DNA of 57,600 bases, from contig JABGPZ010000063.1 in the NCBI GenBank assembly GCA_018644725.1, positions 1-57,600 on the forward strand. Reading direction: 5' to 3'. Source of the DNA: Phycisphaerales bacterium (GTDB lineage: Bacteria > Planctomycetota > Phycisphaerae > SM23-33). Below, in pieces: positions 31,139 to 39,815 of the stretch; position 1 is the stretch's first letter, and each line of letters opens with the position of its first letter. The notes under the pieces were generated by a model. The model was not told the origin of the DNA, made no database searches, and was given only the letters and a program-made list of their open reading frames with translations. The position numbers were made by a program, and so were the translations under genes.

Positions 31139-33925
31139 ATGATCCGCCCGAACACATATCGACGAACCGCGCGCCGCTCGGGCGCGGTGCTGCTGATTCT
31201 CATCATCTGCATGTCCTTGCTGATGGGGTTGGTGTTCTTTGTGTTCAATATGGGCGACCAGGTCAATCGCCGCGTGGAAACCCAGTCCGCCGCCGACGCT
31301 GTGGCGATCAGTGGCAGTGGCTGGATGGCGCGCAGCATGAACATTGTCGCGATGAGCAACGTGACGATTCCGCGTCTGATTTCGCTGGCATGTGTGATGG
31401 ATACCTTGCCGGTTGCCGCCGAGATGACCATCGCGGAAATGACCAACCAGCGCAAACTTGTCGAGGCACTCGATCCGTATCAAGATCCCGGCACGCAAGG
31501 CTTTACGCTCTATGAAAAGGATAATTTCTATCGGTTGGGGATTGCCGAAATCTGGCGCGAACTCAACGAGGAGGCCGCGCTGACGACGCAACTGGAACTG
31601 CTGGAAGAGATCGACGCCACGTTCGATCAGATCAATGAAGTGTCCACCGAGGGCGTGTATGACGTTGCCCTCAGTACCGAGTGGGAAGGGCCCAACGGGC
31701 GCGGCTGGATTTGGCGTGCGATTGTCGCGCTGGACGAATTTTCCCGCGTGACGGCCGACATGGCGCCGTTGCTCAGCCAGGACGACGCCAGCCGCATCGG
31801 CGAGGCCAACCACATGAACGTCGCGTTCATCGTGCCGGTCTACCCGAGCTTCCCCGGAAAGATGGGCAAGTTTTCCGATTTCGCGTTTGTCCTCGAAAAT
31901 CGTCTGCGCTATGGCAGAGATCGCAATACCAGGACGCGGATTTGCGAAACGCGCGATTCGAATACCTACAACACGTTCATGAATTCGTCCGACACCGCTC
32001 AGTCCGCTCGCTATCATCGCGTTCGCGGCGGGGCGATTCCCGACTGGGCCGACGCGCATCGCCTTGGCCCGTTCGCGCGGCTGTATCGATGGCGCGATTA
32101 CTGGGACCAATACGAGTACACCGGCGGCTCGCGCCTGTTTGAAGAGCGCTGGGGCTATACGACCTATGGCCCGTTTGAACGGATGCTGCGCACCACGACC
32201 AACGGCTTCGGCAATGCGGGGTGGTGGTGGCACTGGAACCATCACTGGGGCGGCGGCGACGGGATTTTGGACCTCACGCGCTTCATGTTCCACCTTTGCT
32301 CGATTTCGCAGATCAAACTCGGCTATGTGTTGGGTGTGGACAAGACGGTCATGGCCCAGTACGCCGACCAGTGGATCACCGATTATGAAGAAGCCCGCCG
32401 CTATGTCGAGGGCGACAAGCACAACCGCTCTGGCACGAGTAACAACTCGGGCGTGATGGTGACGCGGTGGTATCGTGTTGCGGTGAAATCGACGTTCGAC
32501 CCGACCGTGATGACCGTGGAACTGGGCGAGTATGCCGGCGATGACGTCTATCCGGCGGTGACCTATCCGATGCACACCCTCGGTGGGTGGGACAACTGGA
32601 TGGACCCGGGCTCGTGGGACTCTGGCGCGGCCGAATTGCAGTTCGTCCCGCGCCGATGGTTCAGCTGGCAACTCAGTGGACACGGGCCCTATGACAATCC
32701 CAAGAAGCAACCGCTGCACCGGTGGATTTACGAACAGAGGGGGTGGAACCCCATCAGCGACGACCGTACCACGCCGGCGCAATTCGACATGAGCGGGACG
32801 ATCAATACTGACGGCGATCCTCCGCAAAATCAGAATATCAGCCTTCGCATGAAGCGCACCACCAGCCGCACGGTCAAGACGTTGCTGGAAGACCCTGCCG
32901 CAGACAACCCCGCGACGCCGGAACTCGAGCCGGTGGTCCAGCCCAAGATTATCACCGTGACGCTCCGCGCCGAAGAAGATGGCGAAGGGGAGACGGGCAT
33001 TGTAACCCTCACGCGCCAGGCCAACAACGAGGACTGGCTGATCGACGCCAACGGCCCCCAGGCCATGCGCCCGGACACGTCATACACTTCGCTCATCAAC
33101 GAAGAGGGCGTGACCTATTCACTGACCCTCACGGGCGCAAAGGTTTATAGCCCCGATTCAAGTGCGCCGTACCGCGTGCGATTTATTGTCAGCTTCCGCA
33201 AGGTGGGCGATACGATCCAAATCCGCGTCCGCCCCGAAAAGCGCCTCGAACCCGTCGACGGTGCAACCTCGCCATGGGGCAAGTGGGTCTCGCTCGACGG
33301 CAGCGGCAACGCCTGGTTCAAACGCCGCAAGGGCAAGACGACGCACGATGCCGAACTGGGCCTGCCGCAGATTCAGATTGGCGTGACCGAAGACGGAGAA
33401 CCGATCTACAAGCAGTACAGAACGTTCCACTATGAGTGGCGTATCTTCGGCGGGATTGAACTGCGCAACGAATTCCCGGTTTCGAATCTGATCGCCGGTG
33501 GCCAAGACAGCCTGCCCGCGCCGATCTTGATCGACTATGAAAACTATGGCGATTATGATCCGCAGGACCCCAACGGCGACGAAGGATTGCGCCGGAAAAA
33601 CTTCAGCTTCCTCGGCATCGCCCGCCGCAATGCCCAAGCGCCGGTATGGCGCCAGCAATTCCCCGAGTCCAACCCCTCGGGCTACATCACAGCCATCGCC
33701 CAGGCCGAGTTGTTCAACAACAAGAGCTGGGACCTCTGGACGCAGGATTGGCAGGTCCGCCTCGTTCCGGTGACCGACTATCCCGAATGGTGCGAGCGGT
33801 TGAGCGCGGGCAAGGCCGATGCCTACGAAGTCGAAACGGTAATCACGCCCGAACAGCTCGAGGCGGCCGAAGAATATCTCTACAGCATGAATCAAGCCCT
33901 GGTTGACGCCTTTTTGGCCCATTGA
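31139..33925 (+). CDS. TadG-like large pilus-associated protein
   Basis: The 928-residue protein starts eight bases after the kinase stop. A basic N-terminus (RRTARRSGA) precedes one hydrophobic helix (VLLILIICMSLLMGLVFFVF) of the TadE/TadG prepilin type, though without Glu at +5. Then comes NMGDQVNRRVETQSAADAVA, the hallmark start of TadG-like proteins. The large outer region is rich in Trp, Tyr and Asp and includes likely beta-sandwich segments (about residues 600-740). It may be the pilus tip or an adhesin. It is larger than most TadG proteins, which are around 400-600 residues. Confidence 0.82.
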   Translation: MIRPNTYRRTARRSGAVLLILIICMSLLMGLVFFVFNMGDQVNRRVETQSAADAVAISGSGWMARSMNIVAMSNVTIPRLISLACVMDTLPVAAEMTIAEMTNQRKLVEALDPYQDPGTQGFTLYEKDNFYRLGIAEIWRELNEEAALTTQLELLEEIDATFDQINEVSTEGVYDVALSTEWEGPNGRGWIWRAIVALDEFSRVTADMAPLLSQDDASRIGEANHMNVAFIVPVYPSFPGKMGKFSDFAFVLENRLRYGRDRNTRTRICETRDSNTYNTFMNSSDTAQSARYHRVRGGAIPDWADAHRLGPFARLYRWRDYWDQYEYTGGSRLFEERWGYTTYGPFERMLRTTTNGFGNAGWWWHWNHHWGGGDGILDLTRFMFHLCSISQIKLGYVLGVDKTVMAQYADQWITDYEEARRYVEGDKHNRSGTSNNSGVMVTRWYRVAVKSTFDPTVMTVELGEYAGDDVYPAVTYPMHTLGGWDNWMDPGSWDSGAAELQFVPRRWFSWQLSGHGPYDNPKKQPLHRWIYEQRGWNPISDDRTTPAQFDMSGTINTDGDPPQNQNISLRMKRTTSRTVKTLLEDPAADNPATPELEPVVQPKIITVTLRAEEDGEGETGIVTLTRQANNEDWLIDANGPQAMRPDTSYTSLINEEGVTYSLTLTGAKVYSPDSSAPYRVRFIVSFRKVGDTIQIRVRPEKRLEPVDGATSPWGKWVSLDGSGNAWFKRRKGKTTHDAELGLPQIQIGVTEDGEPIYKQYRTFHYEWRIFGGIELRNEFPVSNLIAGGQDSLPAPILIDYENYGDYDPQDPNGDEGLRRKNFSFLGIARRNAQAPVWRQQFPESNPSGYITAIAQAELFNNKSWDLWTQDWQVRLVPVTDYPEWCERLSAGKADAYEVETVITPEQLEAAEEYLYSMNQALVDAFLAH

Positions 33926-33936
33926 TGGGAGGCACC

Positions 33937-34686
33937 ATGAGAACAACCTATCGACATAATCGACGCGGTGTGGCCTTGCTGGAGTTTGTCTTCTGCTTGC
34001 CATTTTTCCTGCTGATTATCGCGGGGACGTTCATGTTCGGCACGATGATGCGCAACGAGCAGCGTCTGCGCGTGACCGACCGCTATGTGTCGTGGCGCGT
34101 GTCGCACAACAGCGACGCGGGCGTGGATGCCAGCAATCTAGGGGCTGTGAAGTGGGGCGAGCCCAATGAGGGGACCGAGCGTCAAAACTTCATCGACGAG
34201 TATCTGCGGGTCAACAAGGTGACGTTGACGGGGAAACTTCTCAACGAATCGTTCTACGAAAAGCGCGCGAATGAGCCGGCGGTCAAATGGACCCACTCCA
34301 GCCGCACCGGCCCGCGCGAACCCTACGAAGAACTCATTGCCGGCGCGCAAGAGGCCAGCGAGGATACCGGGCGCCTTGCCGAAGAGGCCATGGGCGGTTG
34401 GTCGTATGTGTCTGATGCGCGCGTCTCGGCGACGTTCCCGCGCGAAAACTCACTGGCCGAGACCGTCGAGCAGCACATCACCCGCGATCCCAATGCCGAA
34501 ACGGGCATGACCGACCATGCTCGCCGTCGACACATTCGCTCGAGCGTCCAATGGCGGCGCGGGCAGAATTCGTATCTCGAACCCATCCGGAAACACTTTC
34601 TCGCCGAGTTGGATGACGTCATCCAGGCGATGCAAAATGACCAGCTGCGGAAGAATCTCAGCGATTTGTACATGAATCGATGGTAG
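33937..34686 (+). CDS. TadE-like pseudopilin
   Basis: The 249-residue protein starts at ATG 33937, four bases after GGAGG; an in-frame TTG upstream overlaps that site. The motif RRGVALLEFVFCLPF is a prepilin site (Gly followed by helix, Glu at +5). One helix anchors a soluble, charged domain of about 210 residues. It is the standard single-helix TadE form, unlike the one at 27369. Its last codons overlap a possible start of the next gene. Confidence 0.82.
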   Translation: MRTTYRHNRRGVALLEFVFCLPFFLLIIAGTFMFGTMMRNEQRLRVTDRYVSWRVSHNSDAGVDASNLGAVKWGEPNEGTERQNFIDEYLRVNKVTLTGKLLNESFYEKRANEPAVKWTHSSRTGPREPYEELIAGAQEASEDTGRLAEEAMGGWSYVSDARVSATFPRENSLAETVEQHITRDPNAETGMTDHARRRHIRSSVQWRRGQNSYLEPIRKHFLAELDDVIQAMQNDQLRKNLSDLYMNRW

Positions 34687-35252
34687 CAACTATGCCCGAG
34701 GATACACCGAAGCGATCTCGCCGTTGGACCAATGTGGTGCTGTGGCTGGCGGCGGCAGGGAGCCTGGCGTTTGCCTTCTGGCAGATGTGTGCTTATATGG
34801 ATTCTCGGGGCGCTGACCCTGTGCGACGACTTCCCGACGGGATTCTCGTCGCTCCGGCCGAGGACGATCAGTTCAAGGCGATCAAACTCGCGCTGTTATT
34901 GGTTCCCGATGCGCCGCCCATTGCACCGCCCGAAACGGCGACCCCCACGGGGGCCTGGATGTTGAATCAGGTCAAGAAGGGGCGTGTCGATTTGCATTGG
35001 GGCTTTGATGTGAAGGCGGAGAGGTCCGCGATTGAGGCATATTTTCAATCGGCCTTGACTCGTCTGGGGTATTGCCTCGCCAAGAAATCGGAAGGGAAAT
35101 TTTTCGGCCCGATGGAAGTTTGGCGAAAAAACGAGAACATCATCATCATTTCCTTGCGAAATGAACCGGAAAACGCGAGAATACGACTGATCATTCGACA
35201 GATTCGCCCGGTTGAACCGGCGGACTACAAACGGACATTTTCAAAGCGATAG
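34680..35252 (+). CDS. hypothetical membrane-anchored protein in Tad locus
   Basis: I do not recognise this protein of about 190 residues. Either ATG 34680, overlapping the TadE stop (ATGGTAG), or ATG 34692 could be the start; neither has a clear ribosome binding site, so coupling to the upstream gene is likely. A basic N-terminus precedes one helix (VVLWLAAAGSLAFAFWQM), then an outer domain of about 140 residues with alternating hydrophobic strands (VDLHWGFDVK, IIIISLRNEP, IRLIIRQI). By its place it may be a small assembly factor or pilotin-like part of the Tad machine. Confidence 0.6.
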   Translation: MVATMPEDTPKRSRRWTNVVLWLAAAGSLAFAFWQMCAYMDSRGADPVRRLPDGILVAPAEDDQFKAIKLALLLVPDAPPIAPPETATPTGAWMLNQVKKGRVDLHWGFDVKAERSAIEAYFQSALTRLGYCLAKKSEGKFFGPMEVWRKNENIIIISLRNEPENARIRLIIRQIRPVEPADYKRTFSKR

Positions 35253-35261
35253 GAGCTTTTC

Positions 35262-36041
35262 ATGGCTGAGAAATCAAAAGGCGTTCAAAACCTCTGGCTG
35301 CTTGCCATTGCGATTGTGCTGGGCATGTTGGCGGTTGTGATTTACAACGTCCACATTTCTGCGATTCGCAACGAGAACAAGCAGAAACGGATTGAAGTGA
35401 TTAAGGTCACCAAGGCCCTGAAAATCGGCGCGAATCTCAAAGACAACATCATGGAGAGAGCGATCATCTATACCGATGACGAGGGTGCGGCGGACCATTA
35501 TGTCGCTCATGATCGCCGTCCTGCGCTTATCTCTGGAAAGGGCCAAACGGTCTACTTGCCCATCCAAAAGGGTGAGTTTCTCATGGAGCATCATATTACG
35601 TCTCGCCAATCTGGTGGGGCGGCGAGCGCGATCTCCCCGGATTTGCCGACGAATACGATTAACATCGACGATTCGCCGGGCCAATTGCTCGAGCCGGGCG
35701 GCTTTGTCAATATCAAAGGGCTGTTCCAGATCAAGGAAACCGGCCGGTATGAAACGGTTCGCATCCTGGAGAACATTCGCGTCGTCGGTGTGGGGGGCAA
35801 GCGCCTCGAAGCCAGCACGATGGCTGCGGCACGCAACGCCGGACGCGCCATGACCAATTTTCGGACCATCACCGTGGAGCTTCCGCCGGAGCTGTCTCTC
35901 CAACTGGATAACCTCAAGACGCACTGTATCGGAAACTTTACGGTCGAAGTGTTGGCCCAACCCAAAGAGAATGCCAAAAAGCCTTCGGTGAATCACAAGC
36001 TGAAATCGATGGCGCTCTCGGCCAAGCCTCCCTCACGTTAA
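35262..36041 (+). CDS. cpaB: CpaB/RcpC-like pilus assembly protein
   Basis: The 259-residue protein starts with TAGGAG seven bases upstream of the ATG. It has one N-terminal helix (LWLLAIAIVLGMLAVVIY). A SAF-like module is followed by a CpaB core with DSPGQLLEPGGFVNIKGLF and TITVELPPELSLQL, both typical of CpaB (similar to VTVEVSPEEA-type strings of the family). CpaB sits in the periplasm and links the inner-membrane machine to the secretin; no secretin gene is in this window. It is next to the second ATPase, as in many Tad loci. Confidence 0.82.
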   Translation: MAEKSKGVQNLWLLAIAIVLGMLAVVIYNVHISAIRNENKQKRIEVIKVTKALKIGANLKDNIMERAIIYTDDEGAADHYVAHDRRPALISGKGQTVYLPIQKGEFLMEHHITSRQSGGAASAISPDLPTNTINIDDSPGQLLEPGGFVNIKGLFQIKETGRYETVRILENIRVVGVGGKRLEASTMAAARNAGRAMTNFRTITVELPPELSLQLDNLKTHCIGNFTVEVLAQPKENAKKPSVNHKLKSMALSAKPPSR

Positions 36042-36059
36042 TTCCCACAGGAGATCGAA

Positions 36060-37937
36060 GTGGAAATCTGGATTTGCAATCAATACAACGACGAGCGGAT
36101 CACGCAGAAGGTTCCCGACGAGCGCGTCCTGATCGGGCGCGACGAGTCGTGCGATGTGACTCTGCGGTCGGGATTCGTCTCGCGACAGCACGCCAAAATC
36201 GTCTTCGAGCACGGTAGCTTTTTCATCGAACCCCTCGCAGTGAGCGGGCTGACGGTCGCCAACACCATGCTCTCGATGCACGAGCGGCACAAGTTGGAAT
36301 ACGGTGACGAAATTCGCATCGGTGAGTTCAGCCTCTATATGATGCAGCCGTCGCAGAAGCGGATCGAGGCCGTCGAGCAGGCGACCTCGCCGCGCAAACG
36401 CGTCGTCGCGCTCGAAGAAAAAATGCACGCCGAGCTGCTCGACAATCTCAACCTGCGCGTGACGGGCCAGGAAAGCGTCAGTGATTCCAAGCTCGTGTCG
36501 ATGATCAAGTCCAGCCTCGACGCGATCATTGAAGCACACCTTGGCGAGGTAGACCGCGAAATGCGCGAATATCTCATGGCCGAGTATCTCTGGCGGACAA
36601 TCATCACCGAGCTCAACCGCCGCGCAACGGGCAAGCTGATGTACAGTTATGCCTTTGAGGACACCGGGCATCTCGATCAGAAAAAAGAAGAAACGCTCAG
36701 CCGCATGGTCAGCGATGTCCTCGGCGCGTACCCGCTTCGCATGCGCCTCCACACGCTCAAAGAAGACGTCTCGATGATCGAGGACGACTGGGACAATCAG
36801 CTGCGGATTATGAAAACCCGCATCACTCCCGAGCTTCACGGATACATCGTCCGGCGGATGATCAGCAAGGAAATCGAAGATGTCGTTCTCGGCTATGGCC
36901 CGTTGCAGGACCTGCTGGAAATGCCGAACGTGAACGAAATTATGGTCGTCTCGCGCGACCGGATCTACATCGAAAAAGATGGCGTGCTGCAAAACACCGG
37001 CCGAAGCTTTTTCTCCGACAAGATCGTCGAAAGCATCATCGAGCGCATCATCACGCCCGTCGGCCGCCGGATTGACCGCTCGACGCCGCTGGTCGATGCG
37101 CGCCTGCCAGACGGCAGCCGTGTCAACGCGATTATTCACCCGCTGGCAGTCTCCGGGCCGACGCTGACGATTCGAAAATTTGCGCGCATTCCCTTCACCA
37201 TTGACGACCTCGTTGAACGCGGAACTCTTACGCGCCAATCGGCCAACTTCCTGCGCGCGTGCAGCCTCGGGCGGAAAAACCTGCTGATCTCCGGTGGTAC
37301 GGGCAGCGGGAAAACCACGACGCTGAATGTGTTGAGCAACTTTATTCCCGAAGAAGAACGTATCGTCACGATCGAAGACTCGGCTGAACTTCAGCTCCAT
37401 CAAGAACACCAGGTGCGCCTGGAAACGCGCCCGGCGAACATCGAAGGCAAAGGGGCGTACACGATCCGCGACCTGGTGAAAAACGCACTGCGTATGCGGC
37501 CCGACCGCGTGATTGTCGGCGAATGTCGCGGCCCGGAAGCACTGGACATGCTCCAGGCGATGAACACCGGCCATGACGGTTCGCTCAGCACGATTCACGC
37601 CAACAATCCCGACGACACGATGCTTCGCCTTGAGACGATGGTGCTCATGGCGGTGGACATGCCCGTCAAGGCGATTCGCGAACAGATTTCCGCCGCCATC
37701 GACGTCGTAGTTCAAATTGCGCGTCTTTCGACAGGACGCCGCTGCATCACCCACATCAGCGAAGTCATCGGGATCGACCCCGACACGGGCAAAGTGCTCA
37801 CTGAAGACATTTATCGCCTCAAGAAGGTCCGCGGCGAATTTGATGCCGAAGGAGATCTCATTCATACCGGCTACATTCCGGAGTTTTCCGAAGAGCTTAT
37901 CCATAAGAAGTTTATGGGAGTGGAGGTGTTCACTTGA
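36060..37937 (+). CDS. cpaF: FHA domain fused to CpaF-type Tad ATPase (copy 2)
   Basis: The 625-residue protein starts with GTG 36060, seven bases after AGGAG. Residues 1-95 are an FHA domain with the phosphothreonine-binding residues in place: GRDES (Arg27), SRQHAKI (Ser41, Arg42, His44) and a following Asn. A linker and the CpaF N-terminal helical domain come next (about 120-330). The ATPase core has Walker A GGTGSGKT (412-419), [19 protein letters not shown], Walker [15 protein letters not shown] (about 485-495) and STIHANNP. The fusion places a phosphopeptide reader on the pilus motor itself. It overlaps the TadB start by four bases. Confidence 0.93.
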   Translation: MEIWICNQYNDERITQKVPDERVLIGRDESCDVTLRSGFVSRQHAKIVFEHGSFFIEPLAVSGLTVANTMLSMHERHKLEYGDEIRIGEFSLYMMQPSQKRIEAVEQATSPRKRVVALEEKMHAELLDNLNLRVTGQESVSDSKLVSMIKSSLDAIIEAHLGEVDREMREYLMAEYLWRTIITELNRRATGKLMYSYAFEDTGHLDQKKEETLSRMVSDVLGAYPLRMRLHTLKEDVSMIEDDWDNQLRIMKTRITPELHGYIVRRMISKEIEDVVLGYGPLQDLLEMPNVNEIMVVSRDRIYIEKDGVLQNTGRSFFSDKIVESIIERIITPVGRRIDRSTPLVDARLPDGSRVNAIIHPLAVSGPTLTIRKFARIPFTIDDLVERGTLTRQSANFLRACSLGRKNLLISGGTGSGKTTTLNVLSNFIPEEERIVTIEDSAELQLHQEHQVRLETRPANIEGKGAYTIRDLVKNALRMRPDRVIVGECRGPEALDMLQAMNTGHDGSLSTIHANNPDDTMLRLETMVLMAVDMPVKAIREQISAAIDVVVQIARLSTGRRCITHISEVIGIDPDTGKVLTEDIYRLKKVRGEFDAEGDLIHTGYIPEFSEELIHKKFMGVEVFT

Positions 37938-38812
37938 TCGCATCCACATCCATTTTAGTAGCGATGGCCCGTCAGCAGGTTATCGGCAGCGGGTCGATTT
38001 TCTTTCTGATTCTGGCGGCGGTGTTGGTGGGGGCTCGACCGTTGCGCGAATTGATTCGCGTCAAAGAGGTCGAGTGGGATTTCACCCTTCGCTATCGCTT
38101 ACTGCAGAAAAACACAGGCCGCAGCGTCACGGTGATGACCGGGCTTTTGATGGTCTTCTTTGGGGGCATTGCGTTGGCACTGACCCGCGGAAGCCTCTTG
38201 GCGATGTTCATCGGCGCGTCGGTGGCGGTGTTCATTCCGAACTGGTATGTCAATCGCAAATCGATCAAGCGCCGCGAAGAACTCGAATCGCAACTCGTCC
38301 AGGGCGTTCAGATGCTCGCGTCGAGTGTGCGTGCGGGGCTGAATCTCGTCCAGGCGATGCGGACGGTTTCGATTGACGCGCCCGCGCCGCTGCGCGAAGA
38401 ATTTTCCCACATGGTCAGCGAGTACGAATATGGCATGCCGCTTCCCCAGGCGATGGATAATGCGGCCGAGCGGATCGGATCGAGCGATTTCCGTTTGCTG
38501 TTCACCGCGCTCCAGACCCACCGCGAACGTGGCGGGGACCTTGGGGAGACCCTCGACCGGATTGCCGCGAGTATTCGCGAGATCCAGCGCCTTGAAGCGC
38601 GGATCGATTCGCTGACTGCCCAAGGCCGCGCGATGGCGCGTTGGCTGAGCGCGATGCCGGCCGTGGTCATGGGCATCCTCTATCTGATCGACGCAGAAGG
38701 GACCGCGAGGCTCTTTTCTGACGCGATGGGCAACGTGATCCTTCTGTTCGTGGTGATCCTGAATGTCATCGGCTACATTTGGATTCGCAAGATTATGACA
38801 ATTGATATCTAG
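37934..38812 (+). CDS. tadB: Tad platform protein TadB
   Basis: The 292-residue inner-membrane protein has a T2SSF domain. Recognisable parts are QGVQMLASSVRAGLNLVQAM, EEFSHMVSEYEYGMPL, ALQTHRERGGDLGETLDRI and SLTAQGRAMARWLSAMP, all TadB-like. The start is TTG 37934, supported by GGAGG (37922-37926) seven bases upstream; it overlaps the cpaF stop (TTGA). A later in-frame ATG (37964) has no site. Two helices near the N-terminus and two near the C-terminus flank the cytoplasmic domain. Confidence 0.9.
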   Translation: MIASTSILVAMARQQVIGSGSIFFLILAAVLVGARPLRELIRVKEVEWDFTLRYRLLQKNTGRSVTVMTGLLMVFFGGIALALTRGSLLAMFIGASVAVFIPNWYVNRKSIKRREELESQLVQGVQMLASSVRAGLNLVQAMRTVSIDAPAPLREEFSHMVSEYEYGMPLPQAMDNAAERIGSSDFRLLFTALQTHRERGGDLGETLDRIAASIREIQRLEARIDSLTAQGRAMARWLSAMPAVVMGILYLIDAEGTARLFSDAMGNVILLFVVILNVIGYIWIRKIMTIDI

Positions 38813-38838
38813 GCATTGAACGAGAATACGGAGAGACA

Positions 38839-39801
38839 ATGACAGCACTGCTGAACATCCTGGCTGTGACAAACTATGCCGACCCGTGGGTGACGTGGGT
38901 CTCCAGTGGAATGATTTTCACGGTGGTCTTTCTCGTGATTCTCGCCGTCTTTGGCGAACGTGGCGAGGTCCACCTTTCTCCTCAGCGCCAGGCCGCGATT
39001 TTCGCCGGCCACGCCGACCGCAAGACCTTGTTCGAGAATTCCATCGTCGCCCCAATTCTCTGGCTGTGTTTGACGATTGCGACTTCGCTGAACATGCCGC
39101 GCGCCAAAGAATCGTTGCGGAAGACATTGGTATCGGCAGGGAGCCCGAACTTCTTCACGCCCGAAGAATATATCGCGCTGTCGCTGTTCCACGGATTTAC
39201 GGCTGGGGTGCTTTTGAACCTGTTTGCGGCTGTGATGACGGGCTCGTTCAGCATGTTGATCTTCCTGATCGGCGTGGTGATCGGCACGGGGATATCGGTC
39301 TATTCGATTGGCGAACAGGCCACCGTCCGCCTGCGGAGCATCACGCGCCAGATGCCTTATTCGCTCGACCTGATTTCGCTCGCGATGGGCTCGGGCGCGA
39401 CGTTCACCGAAGCCATTGGTGCCGTCGTGCGCGATGCGTCGATGGACACCGACCAGGCCGCCGCGCTGAATACCGAATTCCGTGCGCTGATGTCGGAAAT
39501 GGACCTCGGGCACACCCGCCGCGAAGCGCTCGAAAACCTTGCCCGCCGCGTTCCGCTTTCCTCGGTCCAGGCGATTGTCGCCTCGATCATGCAGGCCGAA
39601 GAGCTGGGCACGCCGCTGGCGGATGTCCTCCACGACCAGGCCACGACGTTGCGTCTGGAACGGTCGGTCCGCGCGGAAAACCTTGCGGCCTCGGCCTCGA
39701 TGAAAATTCTGATCCCGTGTCTTCTTCTGGCGGTGGCTGTGATCCTCACCGTCTTTGGCCCGTCGATCATCAGCATTGCACGAAATGGATTGTTTGGATA
39801 G
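38839..39801 (+). CDS. tadC: Tad platform protein TadC
   Basis: The 320-residue protein is the second T2SSF platform protein. Key segments are RQMPYSLDLISLAMGSGATF, GAVVRDAS, EFRALMSEMDLGHTRREAL and SIMQAEELGTPLADVL, as in TadC. Four helices are predicted: one at the N-terminus, two in the middle and one at the end (ILIPCLLLAVAVILTVF). GGAGAG lies before the ATG. It would form the inner-membrane platform with TadB. Confidence 0.9.
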   Translation: MTALLNILAVTNYADPWVTWVSSGMIFTVVFLVILAVFGERGEVHLSPQRQAAIFAGHADRKTLFENSIVAPILWLCLTIATSLNMPRAKESLRKTLVSAGSPNFFTPEEYIALSLFHGFTAGVLLNLFAAVMTGSFSMLIFLIGVVIGTGISVYSIGEQATVRLRSITRQMPYSLDLISLAMGSGATFTEAIGAVVRDASMDTDQAAALNTEFRALMSEMDLGHTRREALENLARRVPLSSVQAIVASIMQAEELGTPLADVLHDQATTLRLERSVRAENLAASASMKILIPCLLLAVAVILTVFGPSIISIARNGLFG

Positions 39802-39815
39802 GAGATTGATCCGCT

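Noticed and set aside
36033-37949. Minus-strand frame opposite cpaF
   Set aside because: Mirror of a strongly biased gene; the plus strand has an unambiguous ATPase.
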